Assembly: GCF_017310505.1 (NCBI RefSeq)
Contig: NZ_CP065957.1
Location: 310,001-374,000, forward strand
Length of the DNA: 64,000 nucleotides
Origin: Methylacidiphilum caldifontis
GTDB lineage: Bacteria; Verrucomicrobiota; Verrucomicrobiia; Methylacidiphilales; Methylacidiphilaceae
Reading direction: 5' to 3'
Both the position numbers and the translations under genes were made by a program. The notes under the pieces were generated by a model. The model was given only the letters and a program-made list of their open reading frames with translations. It was not told the origin of the DNA and made no database searches. Shown in pieces: positions 52,751 through 61,978 of the stretch (its first letter is position 1; every line of letters starts with the position of its first letter).

Positions 52751-53391
52751 AAAGAAAGTGGGCGATAATCAAAATAAGATTTTTCCTTTTTTTTATCTTT
52801 TTATTCAGTTTCTTTCTTTCAGCTCATTCTCAGCAAGAACCCGTAACAAGTATAGCTTCTTTGGAAAAAAGCCAAGCCATTGAAAAAATTGCTTCTCCCA
52901 TCGCTCAAGAGTTCCAAGAATCCCTTAAAAATATCTTAACAACAAAAATCAAAGAGCTTGGTCCAACGGGAGCCCTAGAATATTGTAGTCTCAATGCGAT
53001 GCCTCTCACTGAAAAAATCAAACAAAAACATGGATCAACGATCAGCCTTCTTAAAAGAACTTCAGATAAAGTAAGAAATCCACTGAATAAACCTGATTAT
53101 GCAGAAAAAGAAGCTCTCGAAATTTTCTTAGAAGCTCAACGCAGGCATGAACCTATGCCGGCAAATTACGTGCAAAAAGTAGAACAAGATTGGACCATAA
53201 AATATAGGTATTACAAACCCATTTTTATCGGGAATATTTGTCTTAATTGTCATGGTTCAACAAGCCAAATGAGTCCCTCTCTTAAAGAAGAATTACATAA
53301 AAGATACCCAATGGACGAAGCTACTGGTTATAAGCTGGGTGATTTTAGAGGGCTAATCACCATAGAAGTCAGCATGTTCCAAGAAGAATAA
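52747..53391 (+). CDS. Exported Tll0287-like (DUF3365) haem protein
   Basis: A 214-residue protein with a signal peptide (about 1-28, ending AHSQ). The rest matches the Tll0287-like/DUF3365 sensor domain: IAQEFQESLKNILTTKIKELGPTGALEYCSLNAMPLTEKI, RTSDKVRNPLNKPDYAEKEAL and YYKPIFIGNICLNCHG. One c-type haem site is present, Cys165-x-x-Cys168-His169. These domains bind haem c in redox or signalling proteins; here no kinase domain is attached, so it may act as a soluble periplasmic redox or gas sensor. It is translationally coupled to the membrane protein upstream. Confidence 0.85.
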   Translation: MKRKWAIIKIRFFLFFIFLFSFFLSAHSQQEPVTSIASLEKSQAIEKIASPIAQEFQESLKNILTTKIKELGPTGALEYCSLNAMPLTEKIKQKHGSTISLLKRTSDKVRNPLNKPDYAEKEALEIFLEAQRRHEPMPANYVQKVEQDWTIKYRYYKPIFIGNICLNCHGSTSQMSPSLKEELHKRYPMDEATGYKLGDFRGLITIEVSMFQEE

Positions 53392-53927
53392 GCCTTGGAT
53401 AAGGCTACCAAAAAAGTAGCTCACCAACTTTCATGCACCTAAAAGTATTGGTAAGAGAATATTTCATAGCTTAATAACTTTTTAGAACAAAACCTCATCC
53501 CTGCTCCACTTAAGATGCGCTAGACACATCAAGTTAATATCCCCCCCATTACGGCTGCTTTAGTTACAAACAAAAGAGGCTAAACTGCCGATATAAAGCC
53601 TATGCATTGAGTAGATTCCGACGATGTCAGTGGGTTACCTTAAACAATGGGCCACTGGCTACATTCATCTGGTTAAAGTTGTCCTGCAAAAGGATAGAAT
53701 AAAAGCCCTAAAAGGGTTGGAGAGGCTTCAAAGAACATGCCCTGAAACTGAGCCAGTCGACAAGCAAGCTTAACTTCTTGCAAGATGGGAGCTGTCAGAA
53801 ACCCAACAAATAACTGGCGCTTATTAATGAAGTTTTAATCCTATTGCACGAAATCTCTACACCAAAAGAAAAAGACATTAAAATTAATTTTTTATAGCAA
53901 TGAATAACCCTTATATAAAATTATTTT
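53392..53927. other. Intergenic region without a supported gene
   Basis: This 536-base stretch lies between two same-strand genes. The only candidate is a 49-codon frame at 53624-53773 (starting MSVGYLKQWATGYIHLVKVV), without a ribosome-binding site or a recognised family. Some local sequence looks like decayed coding DNA in several frames, but I cannot name a source. No tRNA, strong terminator or repeat was seen. Confidence 0.5.
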
Positions 53928-54815
53928 ATGTCGTTTTTTTCCTTGCTCATCCTTCTTATTATTTTTCCAAGTTCCATTTTAGCTTTAGGATTGTTTTATT
54001 TTGGCAGGGTTTTAGCCAACCTTGCCGTTACAGTTCCTCCTTCTGCAAGCCCAAATCTCAACCCTGGACTAATAGGCCTCAATTACCGATCATTGAAGAT
54101 CCTGTCGCATGATAATGTAGAACTGGCTGGCTGGTTTGTTTCTTCTAAAACAGATGACGAAAAAGTCAAAACTCCACTTATAGTTATCCACGGACTGGGA
54201 GCAAATAAACAATTTATGATGAGTTATATTCAACTTGCACATGAGTTAGGATTTCCCGTCTTAGCCGTTGATCTAAGGGGACATGGCGAAAGTGGTCCTT
54301 CTATTGTCACTTTAGGCCTAAAAGAAAGTTTAGATTTAGAAAAATGGGTCGAAGAACTGAAAAAACAAGGATATTCTAAACCGATTCTTTGGGGAACATC
54401 ACTAGGAGCGGTAACGGCACTTCTTGCCGGATCCCGCCTTAAAGGCCAACTTCGTGCTATAATTGCTGACGCTCCCTTTGATAATCTTTACAATGCCTTA
54501 GTTACACATGCTCAATTTTTTTTCAAATTAAAACCTTTTCCGATGGTCCCTATCGTTTCCTGGCATCTCAAGAAAAACTTCGGAATCGATCCTCTAGCCA
54601 TTGACTGTGTACATGCCGCTCAGAATATTGATTGTCCTCTTTTTATCCTGGCTGCTGAAAAGGATGCAAGAATGCCACTTGCTATGGTAAGAAGAGTCTT
54701 TGATGCAGCAAAAAGTCCAAAATCTTGGTGGATCATTCCCAATGCAAATCACGAAATAAGAACCTTTGATAACCATTTCAAAAAGACAATCACCCAATTT
54801 CTATACGACATATAA
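53928..54815 (+). CDS. Membrane-anchored alpha/beta hydrolase
   Basis: A 295-residue hydrolase of the YqkD/abhydrolase group. One N-terminal membrane segment (about 3-30) is followed by the fold: TPLIVIHGLGANKQFMMSY (oxyanion region), VLAVDLRGHGESG, the nucleophile elbow WGTSLGAVTALL, an acid in FILAAEKDARMP, and the catalytic His in PNANHEIRTF. All three catalytic residues are present. The substrate is unknown; esterase or thioesterase activity is likely. Converges with moeA. Confidence 0.85.
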   Translation: MSFFSLLILLIIFPSSILALGLFYFGRVLANLAVTVPPSASPNLNPGLIGLNYRSLKILSHDNVELAGWFVSSKTDDEKVKTPLIVIHGLGANKQFMMSYIQLAHELGFPVLAVDLRGHGESGPSIVTLGLKESLDLEKWVEELKKQGYSKPILWGTSLGAVTALLAGSRLKGQLRAIIADAPFDNLYNALVTHAQFFFKLKPFPMVPIVSWHLKKNFGIDPLAIDCVHAAQNIDCPLFILAAEKDARMPLAMVRRVFDAAKSPKSWWIIPNANHEIRTFDNHFKKTITQFLYDI

Positions 54816-54843
54816 ACCAGGAAACGGGATTATTCTGTTTTTA

Positions 54844-56064
54844 TCATAACCGAATGCAATCCACCGGCATATCCTTGGGAATAAAGGTTGACTGAGAAGG
54901 CAAACTTAAAAGAACATCAGCTTTGAGTGCGGACAGAAAACCCACAGGATCTTTTAGAGATACTGGTTTAACGAAACGTTGATATTGATTATAGAGTTCC
55001 TTCCCAAAATAATACTCGACTCTACCTGCTTTCTTTCTCATTTCGATGGCAATAGGAGCCTTGAATTTGATAAAAGGATTTATAGACCATCCCATCCGCT
55101 TGGCTACAGCTTCCCTTAACAGGGCATAAAAGCTGACAAGAACCGCAGGAGGATTTCCAGGTAAAGAGAAAAAGGGAATACCTTCAAAAGAAGAAAAAGA
55201 GAAAGGTCGACCTGGTTTAATAGCGATTTTTTTGAAATAAATCCAACATTTCTTATCAATGAACTTAGCCACGTAATCTTTTTCTCCAACAGACAACCCT
55301 CCCGTCGAAATAATAAGGTTGGCTTGGCTTTTCTTGGCTTTGTTCATTTCGTTTTCAACTGCATCAAAATCATCTTGAACAATATTTCCCCCTTCCACAC
55401 AAACACCCAACTCCTTCAAAGCATTTTGTAAGAAAATCCGGTTGCTATCAAAGATCTGTCCATAACTGATGGTCGTCCCTACCGGTTTAATCTCCTCACC
55501 TGTGCTAAACAAATGGACACGGAGGGTAGGTTTGACTTTAAGCTGATGTATGCCTAATGATGCTAAAAGATTGATCAATCGAGAATCTATTTTTTGACCC
55601 TTACAACAAAGAAGTTGACCTCTCTGTATCTCTTCCCCCGCTTTTTTGATATTATCCCCTTTATTATATTTTCCTTTTATTTTAATACGACCATCCTTAA
55701 GGATAACCTCTTCTTGGATAACAACAAGGTCGAAAGGTTTAGGAACAGCTGCCCCTGTGGCGACTTTCACACACTGGTTTGGATCAAAAGTTTTGGATAC
55801 AGCCTTTCCTGCGTAGATTTCAGAGGCAATTGCAAATTCTTTTTCTCCTTCAGAAAAGAGAGCCTCAGCACAAAGAGCATATCCATCCATTAGAGAAACA
55901 TCAAAAGGTGGATAATCCGATGAGGAATAAACATCTTCGGCAAGAATTTTATTTAATGATTGTTCCAGGGAAACGGTCTCAAATCCATCAATTTCTTCAA
56001 TAGTTTTATTTATAATATCTAATGCTTGGTCAATAGAAACAAACTGAAGCGGGGAAGAGTTCAT
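54844..56064 (-). CDS. moeA: Molybdopterin molybdenumtransferase MoeA
   Basis: A 406-residue MoeA, which inserts molybdate into adenylylated molybdopterin. Family features are the N-terminal [64 protein letters not shown], the MoCF-binding [15 protein letters not shown], and [21 protein letters not shown] near the C-terminus. It heads with mobB and mobA a molybdenum-cofactor operon on the minus strand, consistent with modABC and fdhD 6-10 kb away. Confidence 0.95.
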   Translation of the reverse strand: MNSSPLQFVSIDQALDIINKTIEEIDGFETVSLEQSLNKILAEDVYSSSDYPPFDVSLMDGYALCAEALFSEGEKEFAIASEIYAGKAVSKTFDPNQCVKVATGAAVPKPFDLVVIQEEVILKDGRIKIKGKYNKGDNIKKAGEEIQRGQLLCCKGQKIDSRLINLLASLGIHQLKVKPTLRVHLFSTGEEIKPVGTTISYGQIFDSNRIFLQNALKELGVCVEGGNIVQDDFDAVENEMNKAKKSQANLIISTGGLSVGEKDYVAKFIDKKCWIYFKKIAIKPGRPFSFSSFEGIPFFSLPGNPPAVLVSFYALLREAVAKRMGWSINPFIKFKAPIAIEMRKKAGRVEYYFGKELYNQYQRFVKPVSLKDPVGFLSALKADVLLSLPSQSTFIPKDMPVDCIRL

Positions 56065-56077
56065 ATGTATCCTTTTC

Positions 56078-56596
56078 TTATAGGGATGGGTTAATCCAAT
56101 GCAAAATAAAAGAACTTATAGCCGAAACGTCATCCCTAAAAAAGACCGGCTTATTTTCCCAAAAGTCTTTCGACTCTTTTGTCTGGGTTATCAGTCCCAC
56201 ACAACCGACTACTTCTTTCAAAGACAGCTCTGATTCTTCAACTCTTTCCACAAAACATAATTTAGGAAAATGACCTTCTTTTTTAAGTCCCTCAATGAAA
56301 AGAATGTCGCAGCCCAAAGTATTCAAAAACTTAACTAACTGCTGAAAAATCATTTCCTGGGGACAACCATAATCGAAAATCATCGCCGACTGATTGCCAG
56401 ATAGAAGACAGACAGCCGAAGCTCCTGCTTCTTTTAAGCTGTAACTGTCTTTCCCGGGATAATCTAACTGAAATCCTTTATGGGCATGTTTGAAGGCTCC
56501 TACCCTTAATCCATTGGAAGAAAAATATCTTATGAGTTTACATATCAGAGTAGTCTTTCCACATCCACTTCTGCCAACAAAACCAAAGACCGTCAC
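56078..56596 (-). CDS. mobB: Molybdopterin-guanine dinucleotide biosynthesis protein MobB
   Basis: A 172-residue P-loop protein. The nucleotide-binding motif [20 protein letters not shown] opens the chain, followed by [31 protein letters not shown] and [17 protein letters not shown], which are typical of MobB. It assists MobA in forming the guanine-dinucleotide form of molybdenum cofactor used by formate dehydrogenase. It lies 18 bases after mobA and 13 bases before moeA. Confidence 0.92.
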   Translation of the reverse strand: MTVFGFVGRSGCGKTTLICKLIRYFSSNGLRVGAFKHAHKGFQLDYPGKDSYSLKEAGASAVCLLSGNQSAMIFDYGCPQEMIFQQLVKFLNTLGCDILFIEGLKKEGHFPKLCFVERVEESELSLKEVVGCVGLITQTKESKDFWENKPVFFRDDVSAISSFILHWINPSL

Positions 56597-56614
56597 GAAA
56601 CTCCCTTTTATAAA

Positions 56615-57196
56615 CTACCGTTTTCTTACAGCTTCCTCTAGATCAACCAAGTAGTTGATATTGTAAAAGCTTTCCGAGTATTGACTCAAATCAACTTTGA
56701 GGGCTTGCACAAATTGATAAAAACGAGCGACTTTCCGCCCTCCCTCAACCAAGTATTTTTCAAGCTGGGCTAACACCGATTTTTTAAAAAGCGCAAAAAG
56801 ATATTGGTCCCTTGTTCCATCCCAAACATAAGCAACAGTTGAGGAGGAAGAAAAAAGCTTTTCCTTAAGGGCAACATCGAATCTTTCTTCAAAAAAAGGG
56901 CAATCACAAGGGACAGTTAACAGGAAGGATGCGTTCATCTGTTTGAGAACGGTATATATTCCACCTAAAGGACCACAGTTTTCCATGCTATCTTTAACAA
57001 CTGGCCAACCATAACAGCCATACTTTTCCAAGGAGCGATTAGCACTTATCCATAGTGTATTTACCCTTGGAGAAAGTTTTTCAGCACTATAAACAAAAAG
57101 GGGTTTTCCTTTAAAATCTAAAAGTCCCTTTTCGATGCCTCCCATACGAGTTGCCTTTCCCCCACATAGAACTACACCATCGATATTGGTCTGCAT
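56615..57196 (-). CDS. mobA: Molybdenum cofactor guanylyltransferase MobA
   Basis: A 193-residue nucleotidyltransferase joining GMP to molybdopterin. The GTP-binding signature VVLCGGKATRMGGIEKGLLDFKGKPL is at the N-terminus; GPLGGIYTVLKQMNASFLLTVPCDCPFF includes the metal-binding Asp region. Length fits the family. It is the first of three Moco genes (mobA-mobB-moeA) and follows a PHP-family phosphatase gene by seven bases, so the operon probably starts further upstream. Confidence 0.93.
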   Translation of the reverse strand: MQTNIDGVVLCGGKATRMGGIEKGLLDFKGKPLFVYSAEKLSPRVNTLWISANRSLEKYGCYGWPVVKDSMENCGPLGGIYTVLKQMNASFLLTVPCDCPFFEERFDVALKEKLFSSSSTVAYVWDGTRDQYLFALFKKSVLAQLEKYLVEGGRKVARFYQFVQALKVDLSQYSESFYNINYLVDLEEAVRKR

Positions 57197-57203
57197 CTAT
57201 ATT

Positions 57204-57995
57204 TTACAAAGGAAAAACAATTTTTTTTCTTGATTTAAACATCGTCAATTCCCTGTAACCCACCTCCCTGACAAGATCCAGGGCTAAATCAAAATCCTGC
57301 CCCACTTCATTCGGATCATGAGCATCTGAACTGATCAAAATAGGAATATTTTTTTTATAAGCTATTTCCAAAAATCGTTTTTCTGGATAAATCTCTTTAA
57401 CTGGTTTTCTCAATCCTGCGGTGTTGATTTCAAAAGCCAGATGATGGTCAGCCATAGCTGTAAGGGCTTCTTCATAAAAAGAAGCAAGATCTCGACTGGG
57501 TTTATGATTAAACTTTTTGATTAAATCGGGATGAGCCAAAAAGTCGAAAAGCCCTGAACAAGCCATTTTCGTATACAAAGAAAAATACTCAGTCCAGGTG
57601 GCTTCGATGTCGGTCTTCTTCCATCTGTCTAATTTAGAAGGATTATCAATATCCCAATCCCTAGAGATGTAATGAACAGCCCCAATAAGATAATCCCAAG
57701 GAGCTCGAGATGATAAATCGCGGATGTGTTCCTCAAACCCGAGAATGAAATCACATTCTAGACCAAGTCGTATAGGATATTGTGGAAATTTTTTTCGTGT
57801 TTCTTCAACAAGCCCAATATATTCGTCTAGCTGATCAAGACGCATTCTCCAATCATCAAAATGATAAGGCATCGGATTATGATCAGAAAAACCGATTTCG
57901 ATTAAGCCTTTTTCAATTGCTTTTTGAACATACAGATAGGGCTCCCCTACCGCATGCCCACAAAGTGGAGTATGAAGATGATAATCAAAAATCAT
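57204..57995 (-). CDS. hisJ: PHP-family phosphatase, histidinol-phosphatase-like
   Basis: A 263-residue PHP-domain protein of the HisJ/HisK type. The metal ligands appear as DYHLHTPLCGHAVG, IGFSDHNPMPYH, a central GLECDFI with the ligand Glu, AVHYI, FLAHPDLIKKF and SSDAHDPNEVG. It probably hydrolyses histidinol phosphate or another phosphomonoester. The surrounding genes are not histidine-biosynthetic, so the symbol is tentative. It is packed between the class-V aminotransferase (9 bases) and mobA (7 bases). Confidence 0.8.
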   Translation of the reverse strand: MIFDYHLHTPLCGHAVGEPYLYVQKAIEKGLIEIGFSDHNPMPYHFDDWRMRLDQLDEYIGLVEETRKKFPQYPIRLGLECDFILGFEEHIRDLSSRAPWDYLIGAVHYISRDWDIDNPSKLDRWKKTDIEATWTEYFSLYTKMACSGLFDFLAHPDLIKKFNHKPSRDLASFYEEALTAMADHHLAFEINTAGLRKPVKEIYPEKRFLEIAYKKNIPILISSDAHDPNEVGQDFDLALDLVREVGYRELTMFKSRKKIVFPL

Positions 57996-58004
57996 AGATC
58001 TGGC

Positions 58005-59180
58005 TTATTCCTTGTAAGCTAATATTTCAATTACCCTATCAATATCCTCTTCGGTATTATAAAAATGGGGGGCAAATCGAAGATACCAATTTTTATTTCT
58101 ATCCATTCGAAAAGAAACCACTACTCCCTGGGATTTTAATCTGGCAAGAATTCCCTGAGGATCAACTCCTGGAGCGAAGGCAGAAATTATACCTGAACGT
58201 CTCTCGAGTGGAAAACCTTCAGAGAGACATTTCCAACCTACTCGACAAAGATTTTCCCAAAGATATTGATGCAGAAAAAGAATTCTTTCCCTTATCTTGT
58301 TAATGCCGATAGCAAGAAGAAGTTCCATTGAAGTTTGCATTCCTACTATCCCTAAAGCATAGAGAGCTCCACTTTCATATCTGCGCGCACCTCTTTCCAT
58401 TTCTATCTTTTCCTGAGCAATAAAATCCGGAGATTTGATGTTCCAAGCTCCCAAAAGAGTTGGACTCAAGTAATCCTGTAGAGATTCCTTGCAATAAAAA
58501 ATTCCCGCTCCAAGGGGACCCAAAAGCCACTTATGTGAGTCTGCGCTAAGAAAATCAAAATACCTGGAATCCATCATAGAAGCCCCTAAAGATTGTATTC
58601 CATCCAGGCTAAATAATATACCCCTTTTATGGAGTGCTTCGCCCATTTCCTGGTAATCGAGGAGATAGCCTGAAAGATAATGACAACTTGCCAAAGCCAC
58701 AAGTTTGGTTTTGGAACTCAAGGCCTTAAGAACCAAAGGTAAAGTAATTTTCCCTGGTTCTTCGGGATACAGGGGAACAGTCTTAACACCAAACTTTTCA
58801 AGATTTTTCCATGGATAAACGTTAGTAGGATAATCATCCGGATAATAGACGACTTCATCACCTGGCTTCCAGGGTAACCCATTAGCGACTAAGTTTAGCC
58901 CAAGAGCAGTTGGACCTAAAAGGGCTATCTCCGAAGCTTTAGCCATAAGCAGCTTAGCTGCTGTTTCTCTTGCCTCAGTAATGGTTTGAAAAAATGATTC
59001 GGTTTCTTGACTCCAATCCGAAGCTTCAAAAGCCGCAGCGGAAATCTTTTCAGCTGTAGGAGCAGGCAAAGGGGAGACCGCAGCATGAGCCAGAAACACC
59101 CTATTTCGCGTAACCGGAAAAAGTGCATTTCTTATATTTTCTTTTGAAAGAATATCTTCAAGCGAACAGTTCATCATCAT
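58005..59180 (-). CDS. Class-V aminotransferase-fold PLP enzyme, not a typical cysteine desulfurase
   Basis: A 391-residue fold-type I PLP enzyme of the class-V group (SufS/isopenicillin-N-epimerase-like). The cofactor Lys is in FLSADSHKWLLGPLGAG, with SLDGIQSLGA before it and ALYALGIVGMQTSMELL after. In the C-terminal lobe the desulfurase Cys loop is not present: the region reads GVVVSFRMDRNKNWYLRFAPHFYNTEEDID. It is therefore unlikely to be a cysteine desulfurase; an aminotransferase, lyase or epimerase role fits better. It lies upstream of hisJ/mobA in the same direction. Confidence 0.82.
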   Translation of the reverse strand: MMMNCSLEDILSKENIRNALFPVTRNRVFLAHAAVSPLPAPTAEKISAAAFEASDWSQETESFFQTITEARETAAKLLMAKASEIALLGPTALGLNLVANGLPWKPGDEVVYYPDDYPTNVYPWKNLEKFGVKTVPLYPEEPGKITLPLVLKALSSKTKLVALASCHYLSGYLLDYQEMGEALHKRGILFSLDGIQSLGASMMDSRYFDFLSADSHKWLLGPLGAGIFYCKESLQDYLSPTLLGAWNIKSPDFIAQEKIEMERGARRYESGALYALGIVGMQTSMELLLAIGINKIRERILFLHQYLWENLCRVGWKCLSEGFPLERRSGIISAFAPGVDPQGILARLKSQGVVVSFRMDRNKNWYLRFAPHFYNTEEDIDRVIEILAYKE

Positions 59181-59296
59181 GGAGTTGTGTATAACTTACA
59201 TCATAATCCATCCATAATCCATTACCTTGAAGATCTTTTCTATTTTCCCTGGACTTCGTTATAGATGTAAAGCTAGGCAGCAATGAAGACCCACCA

Positions 59297-60445
59297 CTAG
59301 GATTTGGGCATCGTTTTTCTTATTTTTTCTACCGATTTAATAATTTCATCTACCGCAAACTGTATTTCTTCTTCTGTATTATGTCTTCCTAGAGAAAACC
59401 GAACGCTTGATTTTGCATCTAATGGACTTAATCCCATTGCCGTAAGCACTTTTGAAGGTTTTAATGAACCTGTTGTACAAGCCGATCCTCCCGAAGCGCA
59501 GATACCTTTCTGATCCAGGTCAAGAAGAAGGGTTTCTGCATCAATCCCCTTAAAACAGATGTTCGATGTATTGGGAATCCTATACTCTCTATCCCCATTG
59601 AGTTTTGTGAAGGGAATCTCACTTAAAATCCGCGTTTCTAAAAGATCGCGCAGCGCGCGTATTCTTTTATTTTCTTCATCCATTCTTTGAGAAAGAATTG
59701 CAATCGCTTTACCCATACCCACAATAGATGGAACATTTTCAGTCCCCGCTCTGCGACGCATTTCCTGGGATCCTCCGCGAATTAGGGGTTCAAAAGGACT
59801 GCCTTTACGGACAAACAAAACGCCGATGCCTTTAGGTGCATAGAATTTATGTCCGGTTAACGAGAGAAAATCGATTGGTACTTGAGAAAGATCGATAGGG
59901 ATTTTTCCTATAGCCTGTACCGCATCGGTATGAAAGAGGACCCCTCTTTCTTTACAAATTTTGGCAATCTGTTCTACAGGGAATATTACCCCTGTTTCAT
60001 TGTTAGCCCACATCACCGATACGATAGCTGTATGCTCATTAATCTTTTTTTCCAGCTCCTCAAGATCAATTAATCCTAGGGAATTTACAGCCATTTTGTC
60101 TATCTCCACTCCCCTTTTTTCCAGATCTAAACATAACTCCTGAATGGCTGAATGTTCGGTAGAGGTTGTGACAATTCTTTTTTTACCTGTGGTTCGAAGA
60201 GCCGAAAGAATGGCTGCATTGTTAGATTCTGTCCCACAACTGGTAAAAACAATCTCCTCCTCTTGGCAACACAAGAACCGAGCAATAGCATTTCTTGCTT
60301 TTTTCACGTATTGCTTAGCTTCTTGTCCAAGCCGATGAGGACTTGAGGGATTCCCGTAGTAAACGGAGAAAAAAGGAACCATCTCCTTAAGCACTTCAGG
60401 GTCAACAGGAGTAGTCGCATTATTATCTAAGTATATCAACCGCAT
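59297..60445 (-). CDS. iscS: Cysteine desulfurase, IscS/NifS type
   Basis: About 382 residues from the preferred ATG at 60445 (MRLIYLDNNATTPVD). Group-I desulfurase features are the opening YLDNNATTPVD, FTSCGTESNNAAI, TSTEHSAIQE, DAVQAIGKIPIDL, the PLP Lys in SLTGHKFYAPKGIG, RAGTENVPSIVGMG, and the catalytic Cys in GGSACTTGSLKPSKVL. It supplies persulfide sulfur for Fe-S clusters, tRNA thiolation and Moco; FdhD uses a desulfurase of this type. The start overlaps the glycosyltransferase gene by 23 bases. The 116-base gap after aminotransferase (59181-59296) shows nothing. Confidence 0.92.
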   Translation of the reverse strand: MRLIYLDNNATTPVDPEVLKEMVPFFSVYYGNPSSPHRLGQEAKQYVKKARNAIARFLCCQEEEIVFTSCGTESNNAAILSALRTTGKKRIVTTSTEHSAIQELCLDLEKRGVEIDKMAVNSLGLIDLEELEKKINEHTAIVSVMWANNETGVIFPVEQIAKICKERGVLFHTDAVQAIGKIPIDLSQVPIDFLSLTGHKFYAPKGIGVLFVRKGSPFEPLIRGGSQEMRRRAGTENVPSIVGMGKAIAILSQRMDEENKRIRALRDLLETRILSEIPFTKLNGDREYRIPNTSNICFKGIDAETLLLDLDQKGICASGGSACTTGSLKPSKVLTAMGLSPLDAKSSVRFSLGRHNTEEEIQFAVDEIIKSVEKIRKTMPKS

Positions 60446-61412
60446 AATCATGATTACATTCTTCCAACATTTCAAAAACACAATACAAAACTTCATCGAC
60501 TAAAAAAGAAACTTTCTCTCCTCTATTCCATAATACTCTGCACCTCTTTTTATCTATATTTCGATACATCCAAATATATGGATCGGTAGGGCCAAATAAA
60601 GCGATAGTAGGACAACCCACAGAGACAGCCAGATGCGTAAGCCCACTGTCATGCCCACAATAAAGAGCACTTTTTTTAAGGATGGCCGCTACTGTAGGCA
60701 GTTCTAGATTAATTACCTTGAGGTCGGCAGGAATACTCTTTAACTCTACACGATCCAATTCAGCAGGACCCAGAATTAAAACAACGTTATAGCCTCTTTT
60801 TTTTAATTCCTGACAAAAGGTTTTCCAACTCTTTGAAGGCCAATTTTTTTTGGGATTACCGCTACCTGGATGGAGAGCTACGATTTTTTGATTGCTTTTC
60901 AACCCACTTAAAACAGTTAATGCGTTTTTCTCATCTTCTGAACTAAGAAAAATGAGAGGAGGTGGAATGCTCTTATTAACAGAATCAATGATCCCCAATT
61001 CTACTACAGGCTGCAAAAGCCATTCCAGAACGTTTCCTTGGCCAGGGAAAGGGGGACAATAAATGATTTTTTTTACTCCACAACCCTCTATGTTTCTTCT
61101 CAACACCCCTTGATTATCAGGAGAGTAACAAAGGACTAGATCAATATGAGAAAAAAACTCCAAAAGCTTTGAGCCGAGTTTCCCTTCTTCAGAAAAAAGG
61201 GGAGTAAAAAAAGAACTCCCTATGTCATAAACCTTATCAAAATAGTATCTTTTTTCACCCAAAATCCCATAACGAGGAGTTCCAAGAAGGTCTATCCTTG
61301 CAAAGCTATAATGATTTCTTAAGACAAATAAAGCTGGCAAGGTATGGATGAAATCTCCCAATCCTCCTCCTCTAATCACTACAATATTGCGTGCTTCAAA
61401 CTGCTTAGCCAT
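60423..61412 (-). CDS. Glycosyltransferase family 9, heptosyltransferase-like
   Basis: About 329 residues from the ATG at 61412. The family pattern is an N-terminal VIRGGGLGDFIHTLPALFVLRNHY, a C-terminal ALHPGSGNPKKNWPSKSWKTFCQEL, and the nucleotide-sugar-binding GHDSGLTHLAVSVGCPTIALFGPTDP. ADP-heptose:LPS heptosyltransferases belong here, so a role in lipopolysaccharide core assembly is likely. An upstream ATG at 61445 in a poorly conserved stretch is less likely. It overlaps the preceding membrane-protein gene by 8 bases. Confidence 0.88.
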   Translation of the reverse strand: MAKQFEARNIVVIRGGGLGDFIHTLPALFVLRNHYSFARIDLLGTPRYGILGEKRYYFDKVYDIGSSFFTPLFSEEGKLGSKLLEFFSHIDLVLCYSPDNQGVLRRNIEGCGVKKIIYCPPFPGQGNVLEWLLQPVVELGIIDSVNKSIPPPLIFLSSEDEKNALTVLSGLKSNQKIVALHPGSGNPKKNWPSKSWKTFCQELKKRGYNVVLILGPAELDRVELKSIPADLKVINLELPTVAAILKKSALYCGHDSGLTHLAVSVGCPTIALFGPTDPYIWMYRNIDKKRCRVLWNRGEKVSFLVDEVLYCVFEMLEECNHDYAVDILR

Positions 61413-61956
61413 CCACCAATCCCAATAATAGTAAAATAAGACCAAGAATAATGGGGAAAAGAGCAGCCATTTTGATCTTTTTTTCTGAAGTACAAAACCA
61501 AGCTATTCCATCTCGAGCTACATAGGGAATACATACGAAAAGCATCCCCACAACAATCCATCCATAGGCAAGCAATACAAGCAAGATACGCCAATTACGA
61601 CTACTTAAAAAAGTACCGTCCAAAATAACATCCGCTCCTAATAAAAGGAGAAGTGCTAAAGCTCTGACTGCAATAAAATCCTCGATGGAGATAAGAGCTA
61701 AAATTCCAAAAACAAAAGCAAAAAGGATAAACCATATTCTCTGTGGTGTATATTCTCCTAAGTCTATCGTAGCCAATAAAATGATAATCCATAAAACGGC
61801 AAGCCCCATCATAATTTTTCCCAGAAAATCATTCCTGGAAAAATTTTTAAGAAATTTTACAAAAAAAGAGGGATAAACAAAAGCGACCATTCCCAGCAAT
61901 AAATGCAGTAAAGCGGTTCCAAAGGAAACCGCCTTTAAAGAAAGATGATAGATCAT
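61405..61956 (-). CDS. Integral membrane protein of unknown function
   Basis: A 183-residue protein with about six hydrophobic segments (GTALLHLLLGMVAFVYPSF, IMMGLAVLWIIILLATIDL, IWFILFAFVFGILALISIEDF, VRALALLLLLGADVIL, ILLVLLAYGWIVVGMLFV and LFPIILGLILLLLG). I do not recognise the family. It precedes the glycosyltransferase and overlaps it by 8 bases, which suggests joint transcription and perhaps a common envelope role. It lies 22 bases after aguA. Confidence 0.75.
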   Translation of the reverse strand: MIYHLSLKAVSFGTALLHLLLGMVAFVYPSFFVKFLKNFSRNDFLGKIMMGLAVLWIIILLATIDLGEYTPQRIWFILFAFVFGILALISIEDFIAVRALALLLLLGADVILDGTFLSSRNWRILLVLLAYGWIVVGMLFVCIPYVARDGIAWFCTSEKKIKMAALFPIILGLILLLLGLVDG

Positions 61957-61978
61957 GTTATTGTTTTTTCTACTGTTT

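Noticed and set aside
53624-53773. A 49-codon frame in the 53.4-53.9 kb gap
   Set aside because: It has no ribosome-binding site, promoter or known family, and frames of this length occur by chance.
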